NCBI RefSeq assembly: GCF_025919725.1
Contig: NZ_CP081495.1
Location: forward strand, 434,001-498,000
DNA length: 64,000 nucleotides
Reading direction: 5' to 3'
Source of the DNA: Flavobacterium agricola
GTDB lineage: Bacteria; Bacteroidota; Bacteroidia; Flavobacteriales; Flavobacteriaceae
Part shown: positions 1 to 9,819 of the stretch, one piece after another
Numbering within the stretch: the first letter of the stretch is position 1
Layout: each line of letters starts with the position of its first letter
Position numbers and translations under genes: made by a program
The notes under the pieces: generated by a model
What the model was told of the DNA's origin: nothing
Databases searched by the model: none
The model's input: the letters and a program-made list of their open reading frames with translations, nothing else

Positions 1-231
1 TCTTTTAACCAAAGTTGCTGAATTTAGTATTTGATTGCTGTCAAAATGGGCAAACATTTGTTGGGCATGTACGCCAGCATCGGTTCGGCCAGCGCCAACA
101 ACCTCAATGTTTTCACGTAATAAAGTGGATAACGCTTTATTAAAAACTTCTTGTACGCTAATGGCATCTGGCTGCATTTGCCATCCGTGATAATTTTTGC
201 CATTGTAAGCAAATTTAACAAAATATCTCAA
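1..231 (-). CDS. truA: tRNA pseudouridine synthase A, N-terminal part (cut by window start)
   Basis: The minus strand reads 77 codons from a TTG start at 231 to the window edge, giving LRYFVKFAYNGKNYHGWQMQ at the start and GAGRTDAGVHA further on. That second motif holds the catalytic Asp of the TruA family, which converts U38-40 of the tRNA anticodon arm to pseudouridine. An in-frame TAA lies five codons upstream of the TTG and no ATG lies between, so TTG is the only usable start. The first residues fit a normal TruA N-terminus. The C-terminal two thirds lie outside the window. Confidence 0.93.
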   Translation of the reverse strand, partial: MRYFVKFAYNGKNYHGWQMQPDAISVQEVFNKALSTLLRENIEVVGAGRTDAGVHAQQMFAHFDSNQILNSATLVKR

Positions 232-345
232 AGCTGTTTTCTTTTATTTCGATATGCAAATATACATTATTTATCGCCTAGCTATAAATGATTGCGCAGC
301 CTTTCCTTACATTTTTATATATTTGATGCAGATCAAAATAAAATT

Positions 346-1623
346 ATGAAAAAATTTCTACCTTTTTTATGTTTCCTTTTTTGTGTAATAAGCCATGCGC
401 AATCTTTTAACACCAATTTTAAAAATCAATCGTTACGTTTTGATTTTTTATTATCGGGCAATGTACATCAAACTACGGTTGATTTAACTGCTGTTCAAAA
501 AGTAAAAAAATGGAACGGTCGCCGTGTTAATTTAACTACTAATGCGTTACAAGGCGATGCAGAAATTAATGTTTATGATGCGCAAAGCAATAAGTTAATT
601 TACACCCAATCTTTTTCAACTTTATATCAAGAATGGTTAACACAAACTCAAGCGCAAACCGAAGTTTTTACGACAGAACAGGTGCTATACATTCCATCTC
701 CAAAACATGATTTTGTAGTTCAAGTTAACTTTTTTGAGAACAATGTACCGGTACAAGTTTTTAAACAAAGTTTTACTACCAAACAAATAAAAAAGATAAA
801 GCCATTAACAACTACTTATCCTATTGAAGTAAAACAAATAAATAAAGCCAAAGGCACAAAAAGCCCTATAAACTTTACTATTGTTGCCGAAGGATTTACA
901 GCTGATGAAAAAGATGTGTTTTTTGCTGCAGCAAACCGCGCGGTACAAGCTTTATTTGCTTATCCATCTTTTAAAAAATATAAAAATCAATTTGCTATTC
1001 AAGCTGTTTTTGTTGCTTCGCAAGATGCTGGCGTTACTATTCCAAGTAAAAATATATTTAAAAATACCATTGCTCAAACTACGTTTGATACGTTTAACTC
1101 AGAACGTTATTTAACCACGAACAAAGTTTTTAAAATGCACGATGTGCTGGTTAATAGGCCAACCGATCATCTTTTAATTATTGCAAATTCCAACCAATAT
1201 GGCGGAGCCGGAATATATAATGCATATACGTTAGTTACCTTGTTTGATAAAACTTTTGATGCTGTTGTTGTGCACGAACTTGGGCATAGCTTTGCTGGCT
1301 TGGGCGACGAATATTTTTATGCAAACGATATTTTTTCGGACAATGCTCATAAAAACGAGGTAGAACCTTGGGTTAAAAACAACACAACCTTAGTTGATTT
1401 TGAAAGTAAATGGCAAGCTAAACTTGATGCATCAACCCCAGTTCCAACGCCTTACACAGCCGAAAATAAAAATAAAGTTGGTGTTTATGTGGGGATTGAA
1501 GGTGGTAAAGTTTACATTCCGCACCAAGATTGCAGAATGCATACCAATACTGCAACCGATTTTTGTAGCGTTTGCATTGATGCCATTGAAGAACTGATTT
1601 TACATTATACCCAACAAAACTAA
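346..1623 (+). CDS. Secreted M64-family (IgA peptidase-like) zinc metalloprotease
   Basis: A 425-residue protein with signal peptide MKKFLPFLCFLFCVISHAQ. The zinc motif HELGH at residues 310-314 is followed by SFAGLGDEY, the extended pattern of peptidase family M64 (type member: a Clostridium IgA protease). The C-terminal Cys-containing tail (CRMH...FCSVC) is also typical of the family. An in-frame upstream ATG at 292 would add 18 residues and bury the signal peptide, so ATG 346 is chosen. The name IgA peptidase describes the family only; the substrate in this bacterium is unknown, and many environmental Bacteroidetes carry such proteins. Confidence 0.88.
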   Translation: MKKFLPFLCFLFCVISHAQSFNTNFKNQSLRFDFLLSGNVHQTTVDLTAVQKVKKWNGRRVNLTTNALQGDAEINVYDAQSNKLIYTQSFSTLYQEWLTQTQAQTEVFTTEQVLYIPSPKHDFVVQVNFFENNVPVQVFKQSFTTKQIKKIKPLTTTYPIEVKQINKAKGTKSPINFTIVAEGFTADEKDVFFAAANRAVQALFAYPSFKKYKNQFAIQAVFVASQDAGVTIPSKNIFKNTIAQTTFDTFNSERYLTTNKVFKMHDVLVNRPTDHLLIIANSNQYGGAGIYNAYTLVTLFDKTFDAVVVHELGHSFAGLGDEYFYANDIFSDNAHKNEVEPWVKNNTTLVDFESKWQAKLDASTPVPTPYTAENKNKVGVYVGIEGGKVYIPHQDCRMHTNTATDFCSVCIDAIEELILHYTQQN

Positions 1624-1628
1624 TTTTT

Positions 1629-2123
1629 TTGAAAAAAATATTATTGCTTTCTGACACGCATAGCCATATTGACGAAACGATTTTAAAATACGTAAAACAA
1701 GCTGATGAAGTTTGGCATGCAGGCGATATTGGTGATTTAACAGTTACCGATCAAATTCAAAAATTTAAGCCCTTACGTGGGGTTTATGGTAACATTGACG
1801 ATAACAAAGCACGAGCGGAATTTCCTTTACATAACCGATTTGTTTGCGAAGGTGTTGATGTTTGGATCACTCATATTGGAGGATATCCCGGAAAATACGA
1901 TGTAAAGGTGCGAGAAGAAATTAAACGTAATCCGCCAAAATTATTTATTTGTGGTCATTCACATATTTTAAAAGTACAGTTTGATCAGCAGCTAAAATGT
2001 TTGCATATGAATCCCGGTGCTGTGGGTAAACACGGTTTTCATCAAGTTCGAACCATGTTGCGCTTTGAGGTTGATGCAGGTGAAATTAAAAATTTAGAAG
2101 TAATTGAGCTTGATGCTCGATAA
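1629..2123 (+). CDS. YfcE/MJ0936-family metallophosphoesterase
   Basis: A 164-residue calcineurin-like phosphoesterase of the short YfcE type. The metal-binding motifs appear in order: SDTHSH near the N-terminus, HAGDIGD, GNIDD and the C-terminal CGHSH. Proteins of this family hydrolyse phosphodiesters with a di-metal centre, but their physiological substrate is usually unknown. The start is TTG at 1629, only 5 bp after the M64 gene stop; the frame begins MKKILLLSDTH, so TTG fits the family N-terminus and no ATG is available. The gene is followed by a strong terminator. Confidence 0.9.
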   Translation: MKKILLLSDTHSHIDETILKYVKQADEVWHAGDIGDLTVTDQIQKFKPLRGVYGNIDDNKARAEFPLHNRFVCEGVDVWITHIGGYPGKYDVKVREEIKRNPPKLFICGHSHILKVQFDQQLKCLHMNPGAVGKHGFHQVRTMLRFEVDAGEIKNLEVIELDAR

Positions 2124-2130
2124 ATATAAA

Positions 2131-2166
2131 ACAAAAAAACCGAAGGATTTCCTTCGGTTTTTTCTA
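2131..2166 (+). terminator. Rho-independent terminator after the phosphoesterase
   Basis: AACCGAAGGA and TCCTTCGGTT form a perfect 10-bp stem closed by two bases, with an A-run before and a T-run after. It can act on both strands: the T-run serves the phosphoesterase and the A-run serves the convergent DUF4293 gene. Confidence 0.9.
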
Positions 2167-2192
2167 CGCACTAATAAACTAAGATGATAGGT

Positions 2193-2603
2193 TTATCTTA
2201 AGCGATCAACAGATTTTACAAGATCTTCGTCCTTCTTAATGGCACGGTTCGCTAAAACCAAAAATAAGATAGATAGAACAGGAAGAAACATCCCAATACC
2301 CTTCTCAGAAATTTCACTTTCTCCGGATAAATTTAGTGATCGAAATACAAATAATCCTAGTAATAAAACGTTTAATATCATATTCAGTCTGTTAACCACA
2401 AACTGTTTCATTCGGTTATTGTAGGTAATAATGGCATAAGCAGCTAAAGCAGCAGAAATACCAAATAGGCCAATAAAAATGCCGCTATGTGGTGCGTAAA
2501 TAAGCTCACCTTTAGCATTGGTCCATAACGGAAACACCAAAGAAAGTACACCGCTTAAAATAAAAACAACTCCCATATAAAGGGTTTGAATTCGTTGTAA
2601 CAT
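2193..2603 (-). CDS. DUF4293 membrane protein
   Basis: A 136-residue protein with about four hydrophobic segments, beginning MLQRIQTLYMGVVFILSG, which is the conserved DUF4293 N-terminus in Flavobacteriia. A longer frame starting at 2630 exists, but its first nine residues do not look conserved, so ATG 2603 is preferred. It is divergent from rho, a neighbourhood common in Flavobacteriaceae. The function is unknown; it is presumably an inner-membrane protein. Confidence 0.82.
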   Translation of the reverse strand: MLQRIQTLYMGVVFILSGVLSLVFPLWTNAKGELIYAPHSGIFIGLFGISAALAAYAIITYNNRMKQFVVNRLNMILNVLLLGLFVFRSLNLSGESEISEKGIGMFLPVLSILFLVLANRAIKKDEDLVKSVDRLR

Positions 2604-2793
2604 AGGTTTAATTATTGTTGTGTTTAGCAAAAGTACTATAAGTTTTTTTAAAAAACTATTGTAAAAACAATATTTTTTGTATTATTGCATTATAAATAAT
2701 GTAAGTACTTCACTTTTTGATTGTTAAAATGCCTTTTAATAATCTACCTAAAAAATAATAATTTTATTATTACCCTTAATTTCAAAACATTTT

Positions 2794-4521
2794 ATGTTTG
2801 ACACATCTGATTTAAAGAAAAAAAGTGTTGCAGATTTAAAAGAAATAGCCAAGGCCCTTGCCGTTGAATTTACTTCTGCTCCTAAAAAAAATGATATTAT
2901 AGAAGCAATTTTGCTTAAAGTTCAGGCCGATACAAAAACGGAAGAATCTCAAACATCTTCAACCGATGTTTCCGAAGCAAATAAACCCAAACGCGGAAGA
3001 ACTAAAAAAGTTACTCCAGCTTCTACAGAAAATAGCAGTACTCAACTAGCACTTGAAGTTGTTGCCGAGCCTAATGAAAATGCAACGCCAGCAACAGAAA
3101 ATAACGGTACTAAGCTCAGAAATAGATTACGTAAACCTGAAGATAGAAAACAACCGAATTCGGAAGCTAAAAAAACAACCCACGAAAGTAAACCGCATAA
3201 AGAACGTAAAACACAAGTTTACGAAGCTACAGCAAATACTACTAAAGATGTAGTTCCGACTGAAGTTGAAGAAGGAATTGTTGTTGAAGAAGCGGTTCAT
3301 GAACCAGCAGAAAACAAACACAACCATCAAACACGCAACAAGTTTAAAGATCCAAATTTTGAATTTGACCCGATTATTGAAGCAGAAGGCGTTTTAGATA
3401 TTTCTGAAACCGGAAACGGTTTTTTACGTTCTGCCGATTTTAATTACCAACAATCTCCAGATGATATTTATGTTTCACAATCTCAAATCAGAAAATTTGG
3501 ATTAAAAACCGGAGATACCGTTTGTGGCGAAGTTCGTCCACCAAAAGATCAGGAAAGACATTATCCGTTAATTAAAGTAGTTAAAATTAATGGGTTCGAT
3601 CCTAAAACCATTCAAGACCGAATTGCTTTCGAGCATTTAACACCAATATTTCCTACCGAAAAATTTAAATTAGACGGAAAAAATTCTACCGAATCAACTC
3701 GTATTATTGATTTATTTGCTCCAATCGGAAAAGGACAACGTGCTATGATTGTGGCGCAACCTAAAACGGGTAAAACAACTTTGCTTAAAGAAATTGCTAA
3801 TGCTATTTCTGCCAATCATCCTGAAGCTTTTTTAATTGTTTTATTAATTGATGAGCGTCCGGAAGAAGTTACAGATATTATGCGCAATGTAGATGCAGAA
3901 GTTATTGCATCAACCTTTGATGAACCTGCTAAAAAGCACGTTGATGTAGCAAATATTACATTAGAAAAAGCCAAACGTTTGGTAGAGTGCGGGCATGATG
4001 TTGTTATTTTATTAGATTCTATAACGCGTTTAGCTCGTGCTTACAATACCACTCAACCGCCATCGGGCCGTGTATTATCGGGTGGGGTAGATGCCAATGC
4101 CTTGCAAAAACCAAAACGTTTTTTTGGTGCTGCACGTAATATTGAAGGCGGTGGATCATTAACCATTATTGCAACAGCTTTAACCGAAACTGGATCTAAA
4201 ATGGACGAGGTTATTTTTGAAGAATTTAAAGGTACTGGTAATATGGAGGTACAGTTAGATCGTAAAATATCTAACAAACGCATTTACCCAGCTATAGATT
4301 TATTAAATTCATCAACACGTCGTGATGATTTATTATTACAAAAAGAATTGGATTTAGGTTTATCAGCTTTCCGTTATTTAGCAATTGATCGTATTTCGGA
4401 TAAAAATGATAAAAACGATAAAGGAGCAATCGAATCTATTTCTTTCGTTAAAGAAGCGATTAAAAATACGCAAAACAACGAAGAACTTTTACTTACTTTA
4501 AAAGATAGAAAACATCATTAA
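2794..4521 (+). CDS. rho: Transcription termination factor Rho
   Basis: A 575-residue Rho, the hexameric RNA-dependent ATPase that ends transcription at untranslated RNA. The N-terminal SAP-like Rho_N helices occupy roughly residues 1-45 and the cold-shock RNA-binding domain contains GNGFLRS. The Walker A loop PKTGKT is at 323-328 and Walker B is VVILLDSITR. The protein is about 150 residues longer than the E. coli enzyme (419 aa) because a Lys/Glu/Asn-rich low-complexity segment (about residues 45-190) lies between Rho_N and the RNA-binding domain. Such insertions are common in Bacteroidetes Rho and may add RNA or DNA contacts. It ends at a bidirectional terminator. Confidence 0.98.
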   Translation: MFDTSDLKKKSVADLKEIAKALAVEFTSAPKKNDIIEAILLKVQADTKTEESQTSSTDVSEANKPKRGRTKKVTPASTENSSTQLALEVVAEPNENATPATENNGTKLRNRLRKPEDRKQPNSEAKKTTHESKPHKERKTQVYEATANTTKDVVPTEVEEGIVVEEAVHEPAENKHNHQTRNKFKDPNFEFDPIIEAEGVLDISETGNGFLRSADFNYQQSPDDIYVSQSQIRKFGLKTGDTVCGEVRPPKDQERHYPLIKVVKINGFDPKTIQDRIAFEHLTPIFPTEKFKLDGKNSTESTRIIDLFAPIGKGQRAMIVAQPKTGKTTLLKEIANAISANHPEAFLIVLLIDERPEEVTDIMRNVDAEVIASTFDEPAKKHVDVANITLEKAKRLVECGHDVVILLDSITRLARAYNTTQPPSGRVLSGGVDANALQKPKRFFGAARNIEGGGSLTIIATALTETGSKMDEVIFEEFKGTGNMEVQLDRKISNKRIYPAIDLLNSSTRRDDLLLQKELDLGLSAFRYLAIDRISDKNDKNDKGAIESISFVKEAIKNTQNNEELLLTLKDRKHH

Positions 4522-4531
4522 AATAAGAATA

Positions 4532-4565
4532 ACAAAAAAGAGAACCAATTGGTTCTCTTTTTTTA
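4532..4565 (+). terminator. Bidirectional terminator between rho and DUF1810
   Basis: AGAGAACC and GGTTCTCT flank a central AATT, with an A-run on the left and a T-run on the right. The genes on either side converge on it, so it can serve both. Confidence 0.9.
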
Positions 4566-5000
4566 TTTTACAAAGGTTTCGTTTAATAATGTAATGGTGT
4601 TAAAATCAACTTTACCATCAAAAAAAGTATCTAAAACTTCCTGGAAAATAGGATGCGTTTCTGGTAAGATGCAAAATAATGACATAGATGATTTTAGTTT
4701 AGAATCGTCTGGGTAAGTAAATACGTTGCGTATTGATTTGCCTTTATGTTCTAGTACCTTTTCACAAGCTTCTACTAATCTCGGTCCTAAAACCTCGTGT
4801 TCTATATATGCTTGTGCTTGTTCGTAATTGTCAATGCCGTAATATTTAGAAGTTTCGGAAAAACCCAAACCTCGCATTTGTGGAAAAATGTACCACATCC
4901 ATTCGCTTTCAATTTTTCCTAATGAAATTTCCTGAAGCGCGTTATCGAAAGTAAGTTCTTGAACTTTTAAAAAGCGATCTAGTTTTTCTTGGGTTGTCAT
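4563..5000 (-). CDS. DUF1810 family protein
   Basis: A 145-residue cytosolic protein with the DUF1810 hallmarks: an N-terminal RFLKVQE helix, the segment EWMWYIFPQMRGLGFS and a following YYGI. The length matches the family. Members have no settled biochemical function. The gene stands alone, convergent with rho and sharing its terminator. The following 180 bp (5001-5181) hold no recognisable gene. Confidence 0.9.
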   Translation of the reverse strand: MTTQEKLDRFLKVQELTFDNALQEISLGKIESEWMWYIFPQMRGLGFSETSKYYGIDNYEQAQAYIEHEVLGPRLVEACEKVLEHKGKSIRNVFTYPDDSKLKSSMSLFCILPETHPIFQEVLDTFFDGKVDFNTITLLNETFVK

Positions 5001-5181
5001 AAAAGATAAAAATATTTTAATTGGTTGTTTCTAAATTTATAGTGTAAAACTAGTTTAAAAATTACAACTCTAAAATGTACTTAAATAGTATAAATAGGTT
5101 ATAATATTTATTTAAATATATTGAAAAATCCTTAAAATTAAAAGCTTTTATGCAGAAAAATACAGCACATTTTTACTTTTT

Positions 5182-6642
5182 TTATTGGTCCCAACCGCCG
5201 CCTAAAGCTTTGTATAATTTGATACGAGCGTTTAATTTATTTAGCTTTAATTCGTTATAATCTAGCTCGGTGTTTAAGGCAACACGTTGTGAATTAACAA
5301 CTTCTAAATACGTGGCATAACCGCTATTAAATAACATGGTAGCTTGTTTGGTACCTAACTGAGCAGTTTCAAGCTGCTCTTTAGCAATTTCAAGCTCTTC
5401 ATTAAGTTTATTAATGGTTATAATGGCGTCAGAAATTTCATTAACTGCTGTATAAACGGTTTTCTGAAAATCTATTTCGGCTTGTTCTCTTTCTAATAAT
5501 GCAACTTTGTAAGCCGTTTTTAACTTGCGTTTGTTGAAAATAGGTTGTGTTATACCGCCAACAATTCCGCCCATTAAAGAGCCAGGGATATCAAACCAAT
5601 TTTTGGTAAATAAGCTATTTACTCCACCAACCAATGATATTTCTATATTCGGATAACGGTTTGCTTGGGTAACGCCAACTTCAGCATTTTTAATGCGTAG
5701 TTCTAAATTTGCTGCTTTAACATCAGGACGTAAAGAAACCATTTGTAACGGAATGTTGTTAGATAACAAATCGTTTTCTAACAAATCATCAATCGCAATT
5801 GCGTTTACATCTACATCGTCTGGTAAATTACCTACCAAAAGTTGTAAATCGTTTTCCTGAATCATGATTTGGCGTTCTAACCTCGGAATTAAGGCTTTTG
5901 CAACCAACATTTGTGATCGCGTTTGCTGAATACCTAAAGCTGTTGTTTTTCCAGATTCGTATTGCAATTCAACAAAACGTAATGTGTTTTTATTTAAATC
6001 GTAGTTAGAACGGGCAACTTTTAATTGGGCATTTAGCAATAACAAATTAAAATATCCTTCGGCAATTTTAGATACAACCGTAGTTTGTATTAATTTTTGT
6101 GCTTCGTTAGTTTGTAAATACGCTGCTAAACTTGCTGCTTTCTGGCTTTTTATTTTACCCCAAATGTCAATTTCCCAAGATAAGCTTATGTTAGATGCGT
6201 TTTGAGCGGTATATAAATAATACGTATCTGGCGCATCTTTGCCTTTTTGGTCGTAATAATTGCCCGACGGATTGCTGTAAAAGTTTTTAGATCGGAATTG
6301 GTAATTGGAATTGGCTAAATTAGCATTAATGCTAGGTAACCATTCTTGTTTAGCTTGAGCATATCTTTGATTGGCAATTTCTATATTCTTTAATGATTTT
6401 TGAACATCAAAGTTATATACCAAACCTTGTTCTATTAAACCGGTTAGCTTTTCATCTTTAAAAAAATCTTTCCAAGAAACCTTTATTGCTTCTAAGCTAT
6501 CGTTTTGTGCCGTTAGCGTATCCATACCACGGTAACTTTGTGGCATGTCAAAGGTTTTTATTTTATAATTTTTTTGAGGAACACAAGCCTGAAAAGCAAA
6601 TGTTGCAACAAATAAACCAATATATAGTACGTTTTTCTTCAT
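5182..6642 (-). CDS. TolC/OprM-like outer-membrane efflux lipoprotein
   Basis: A 486-residue outer-membrane factor of the NodT/OprM lipoprotein type. The N-terminus has a lipoprotein signal ending FQAC, so the mature protein should begin with a lipidated Cys at about residue 20. Two related halves follow, each with the long coiled-coil helices of the TolC periplasmic barrel. The start lies 2 bp after the stop of the RND pump gene, so the two are probably translated together. It forms the exit channel of the tripartite pump encoded by this minus-strand operon. Confidence 0.93.
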   Translation of the reverse strand: MKKNVLYIGLFVATFAFQACVPQKNYKIKTFDMPQSYRGMDTLTAQNDSLEAIKVSWKDFFKDEKLTGLIEQGLVYNFDVQKSLKNIEIANQRYAQAKQEWLPSINANLANSNYQFRSKNFYSNPSGNYYDQKGKDAPDTYYLYTAQNASNISLSWEIDIWGKIKSQKAASLAAYLQTNEAQKLIQTTVVSKIAEGYFNLLLLNAQLKVARSNYDLNKNTLRFVELQYESGKTTALGIQQTRSQMLVAKALIPRLERQIMIQENDLQLLVGNLPDDVDVNAIAIDDLLENDLLSNNIPLQMVSLRPDVKAANLELRIKNAEVGVTQANRYPNIEISLVGGVNSLFTKNWFDIPGSLMGGIVGGITQPIFNKRKLKTAYKVALLEREQAEIDFQKTVYTAVNEISDAIITINKLNEELEIAKEQLETAQLGTKQATMLFNSGYATYLEVVNSQRVALNTELDYNELKLNKLNARIKLYKALGGGWDQ

Positions 6643-6644
6643 GC

Positions 6645-9600
6645 TTAATTGTTTTTAAACTTAGCTTTAAGCGTTTCGTCAAAGTTTTGGAAAATGCAGA
6701 ATAACAATGGAATAAAAAATATTCCGGTAAAAACTCCAAAAATCATTCCGCCGGCTGCACTAAAACTAATTGAATGATTTCCTTGTGCAGATGGACCAAC
6801 GGTCCACATTAACGGAATTAATCCTGCAACGAAAGCAAACGAAGTCATTAAAATAGGACGTAAACGCATTTTAGCACCTTCAATAGCAGCTTCAACAATG
6901 CTTGCGCCACCGTGGCGTTTTTGCAAAGCAAATTCTACAATTAATATGGCGTTTTTGGCTAACAAACCAATTAACATAATTAACCCAACTTGCACGTAAA
7001 TGTTATTTTGTAAACCAACAAAGTTAATGGTCGTATAAACACCAAATAAACCGGTTGGAACAGCTAATAAAATAGCAAAAGGTAACATAAAACTTTCGTA
7101 TTGTGCCGCTAATAAAAAGAATACAAAAACAATACTTAAGCCAAAAATAACTACGGCTTGGTTGCCTTGATTTTTTTCTTCTAATGTCATTCCGGTATAT
7201 TCGTACGAATAGTTACCTGGTAATTCTTGCGATAAGCGATCAATAGTTTCGATCACATCACCGGTACTATATCCATCTGCAGGAGTAATTTTTACTGCAA
7301 TGGCGTTAAATAAGTTGTAACGGTTAACGGTTTCTGGTCCAAAAACTTTACGTAATTTAATTAAAGTATTTGCCGGAAGCATTTCACCATTTTTATTTCT
7401 AACAAAAATATTTTTAAAACTTTCCGGATCGTTTCTAAAATCAACATCTGCTTGCATATATACACGATATTGACGACCAAAACGAGAAAAATCTCCTGCC
7501 TGAACACGACCAAAATAACTTCTGATGGTGGTCATTAATTCTTTAACATCAACGCCTAATGATTTGGCTTTTACGTAATCAATATCCAACATATATTGTG
7601 GGAAATCGGCATTGAAAGAGGTAAATGCATTTTGAATTTCAGGTTGCTGATTTAGTTTTTCAATAAATTCGGTTGCTACTTCATCAAATTGGTCAAATTT
7701 ACCACCTAAACGATCTTGCAATACCATTTCAACTCCACTAAAATCACCAAAACCTTGTACGGTTGGGCGCGCAAATATTTGAAAGGTTGCTCCGTTTATA
7801 TTGGCTAAATCGGCATTGAACGATTTAATAATTTCATTAATATCCTGAATATTGCCACGTTCTTTAATTGGTTTTAAGTTGATGTAACCAACGGCAAAAG
7901 ATGAACTTGCTGTTGCATCAATGGTATTGTACCCCGAAATGTTTGTCATTCCTGCAATTTCTGGACGTAATTTTAAAATACTATCTGCTTGTTCTAAAAT
8001 TACTTTGGTACGTGCTAACGATGCACCTGGAGGCATAGTCATCGAGTACGTTAAAAAGCTATCATCTTCTGTTGGAATAAAACTTGAAGGCGTTTTTGTC
8101 ATGGTAAAAATACCTGCCAATGTAATGATGATTAATAAACCTAAGCTAAGCTTTTTATTTACTATGAATTCGTTAACAATAGCTCCGTATTTGTTGGTTA
8201 GTTTGTCAAACCAAATATTAAACTTTTCAAAAAATCTATTTTTTCTTGATTGTGGTTTATTTGTTTCAGCCGGACTGTGTGTTTGTTGCTTTAATAGTAA
8301 AGCACATAAGGCAGGGGTTAAGGTTAAGGCACATACCGCCGAAATTAAAATTGCAATAGCTAATGTATAAGCAAATTGTTTGTAAAAAATTCCGTTTGGT
8401 CCCTCCATAAATCCTACAGGTAAAAACACGGCAGCCATAACCATTGTGATAGAAAAGATGGCTTTTGTAATCTCGTCCATGGTAGCAAAAGTTGCTTCTT
8501 TTGCTTTCATACCTGTTGCATGCATTTTTTCGTGAATGGCTTCTACCACAACAATGGCATCGTCTACCACAATACCAATAGCTAAAACCAAGGCAAACAT
8601 GGTTAAAATGTTTATAGAAAATCCTAAAAGGTAAATAAAGAATAAAGTACCTAATAACGAAATAGGAATGGTAACTACGGGAATAATGGTTGATCTGAAA
8701 TCTTGTAAAAACAGATAGACAATAATGAATACTAATAAAAAGGCTTCGTAAATGGTAGTTTTAACTTGGTTAATAGATTCGTCAATTTGATCTTTAACCG
8801 AATAGGTAATTTCATATTTAATACCATCAGGAAATGATTTAGAAACTTTTTCTAAAACTTCACGTGCCTCAATATCAATATCACGGGCATTAGAACCTGC
8901 TGTTTGCGTAATATTTAAAGTTAAACCCGGAAAGCCGTTTACGCTGTTATCACTACCAACGTTAGATGCACCAAATTCAACACGAGCTACATCTTTTAAA
9001 AATAAAACAGATCCGTCTTCGTTAGTTTTTACTACTACGTTTTCGTATTCTTCGGGCAAGCTAAAACGCCCGTTGTGACGTAAAGTTGTTTCAAAAACTT
9101 CTTCAGATGCTTCACCAAATTTACCAGGAGCAATTTCAAAGTTCTGATCGCGAATGGCTTTAATTAAATCTTGAGGCGTTAAGTTGTAAGCTGCTAATTT
9201 TTCTGGATTAATCCAGGTACGCATTGAATAATCACGAGCACCTACACGGCTAACTGCAGCAACACCTGGAACACGTAAAAGTTCTCGGTTAATGTTAATT
9301 TGAGAATACGCTTGTAAAAAGGTTTCGTCGTAAATACCTTGCTCATGGTCTGAAAAGATATTAATGGTCATAATATTACCACTTTGACGTGGAGTTACAG
9401 AAATACCAGCTTCAATAACTTCGGCAGGAATTTGTGATGACGCTTTAGATACACGAGTTTGTACGTTTACTGCAGCTTGATCTGGATTGGTTCCTGCTTC
9501 AAAATATACATTAATTGTACCTGCACCGCTATTACTTGCGCGTGAAGAAATGTAGGTCATTTTATCTACACCATTAATAGCTTCTTCTACCGGTAATAAT

Positions 9601-9782
9601 ACCGATTGAGCTACGGTTTCGGCACTGGCTCCGGGATAGGATAAAGCAACCGAAACGCTTGGTGGAGCAATTTCTGGAAAACGGGTAATAGGTAATTTAA
9701 AAAGCCCGATTAAACCTAACATGATAAACATAACAGAAATCACGATAGCCAAAATAGGACGACTTATGATAGATTTTAGCAT
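6645..9782 (-). CDS. RND (HAE1-type) multidrug efflux pump, AcrB-like inner-membrane subunit
   Basis: A 1045-residue proton-driven efflux transporter of full AcrB size. The N-terminus MLKSIISRPILAIVISVMFI is TM1, with 12 predicted membrane segments in two repeats and two large periplasmic loops. The paired acidic residues needed for proton relay lie in TM4 (GIVVDDAIVVVEAI, near residue 407), and the essential TM10 Lys lies in LIGLLAKNAILIVEFA. The gene sits between its adaptor (37 bp upstream) and its outer-membrane channel (2 bp downstream), so the complete pump is encoded here. No TetR- or AraC-type regulator is adjacent. The substrate range cannot be read from sequence. Confidence 0.97.
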   Translation of the reverse strand: MLKSIISRPILAIVISVMFIMLGLIGLFKLPITRFPEIAPPSVSVALSYPGASAETVAQSVLLPVEEAINGVDKMTYISSRASNSGAGTINVYFEAGTNPDQAAVNVQTRVSKASSQIPAEVIEAGISVTPRQSGNIMTINIFSDHEQGIYDETFLQAYSQININRELLRVPGVAAVSRVGARDYSMRTWINPEKLAAYNLTPQDLIKAIRDQNFEIAPGKFGEASEEVFETTLRHNGRFSLPEEYENVVVKTNEDGSVLFLKDVARVEFGASNVGSDNSVNGFPGLTLNITQTAGSNARDIDIEAREVLEKVSKSFPDGIKYEITYSVKDQIDESINQVKTTIYEAFLLVFIIVYLFLQDFRSTIIPVVTIPISLLGTLFFIYLLGFSINILTMFALVLAIGIVVDDAIVVVEAIHEKMHATGMKAKEATFATMDEITKAIFSITMVMAAVFLPVGFMEGPNGIFYKQFAYTLAIAILISAVCALTLTPALCALLLKQQTHSPAETNKPQSRKNRFFEKFNIWFDKLTNKYGAIVNEFIVNKKLSLGLLIIITLAGIFTMTKTPSSFIPTEDDSFLTYSMTMPPGASLARTKVILEQADSILKLRPEIAGMTNISGYNTIDATASSSFAVGYINLKPIKERGNIQDINEIIKSFNADLANINGATFQIFARPTVQGFGDFSGVEMVLQDRLGGKFDQFDEVATEFIEKLNQQPEIQNAFTSFNADFPQYMLDIDYVKAKSLGVDVKELMTTIRSYFGRVQAGDFSRFGRQYRVYMQADVDFRNDPESFKNIFVRNKNGEMLPANTLIKLRKVFGPETVNRYNLFNAIAVKITPADGYSTGDVIETIDRLSQELPGNYSYEYTGMTLEEKNQGNQAVVIFGLSIVFVFFLLAAQYESFMLPFAILLAVPTGLFGVYTTINFVGLQNNIYVQVGLIMLIGLLAKNAILIVEFALQKRHGGASIVEAAIEGAKMRLRPILMTSFAFVAGLIPLMWTVGPSAQGNHSISFSAAGGMIFGVFTGIFFIPLLFCIFQNFDETLKAKFKNN

Positions 9783-9819
9783 AGTATTTTTTCTTGATTA
9801 AAAATTCGGAGCGCGAATT

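Noticed and set aside
2794..4521. Rho insertion as a sign of gene fusion or transfer
   Set aside because: Low-complexity insertions between the two N-terminal domains are usual in Bacteroidetes Rho, and the gene context is the normal one.
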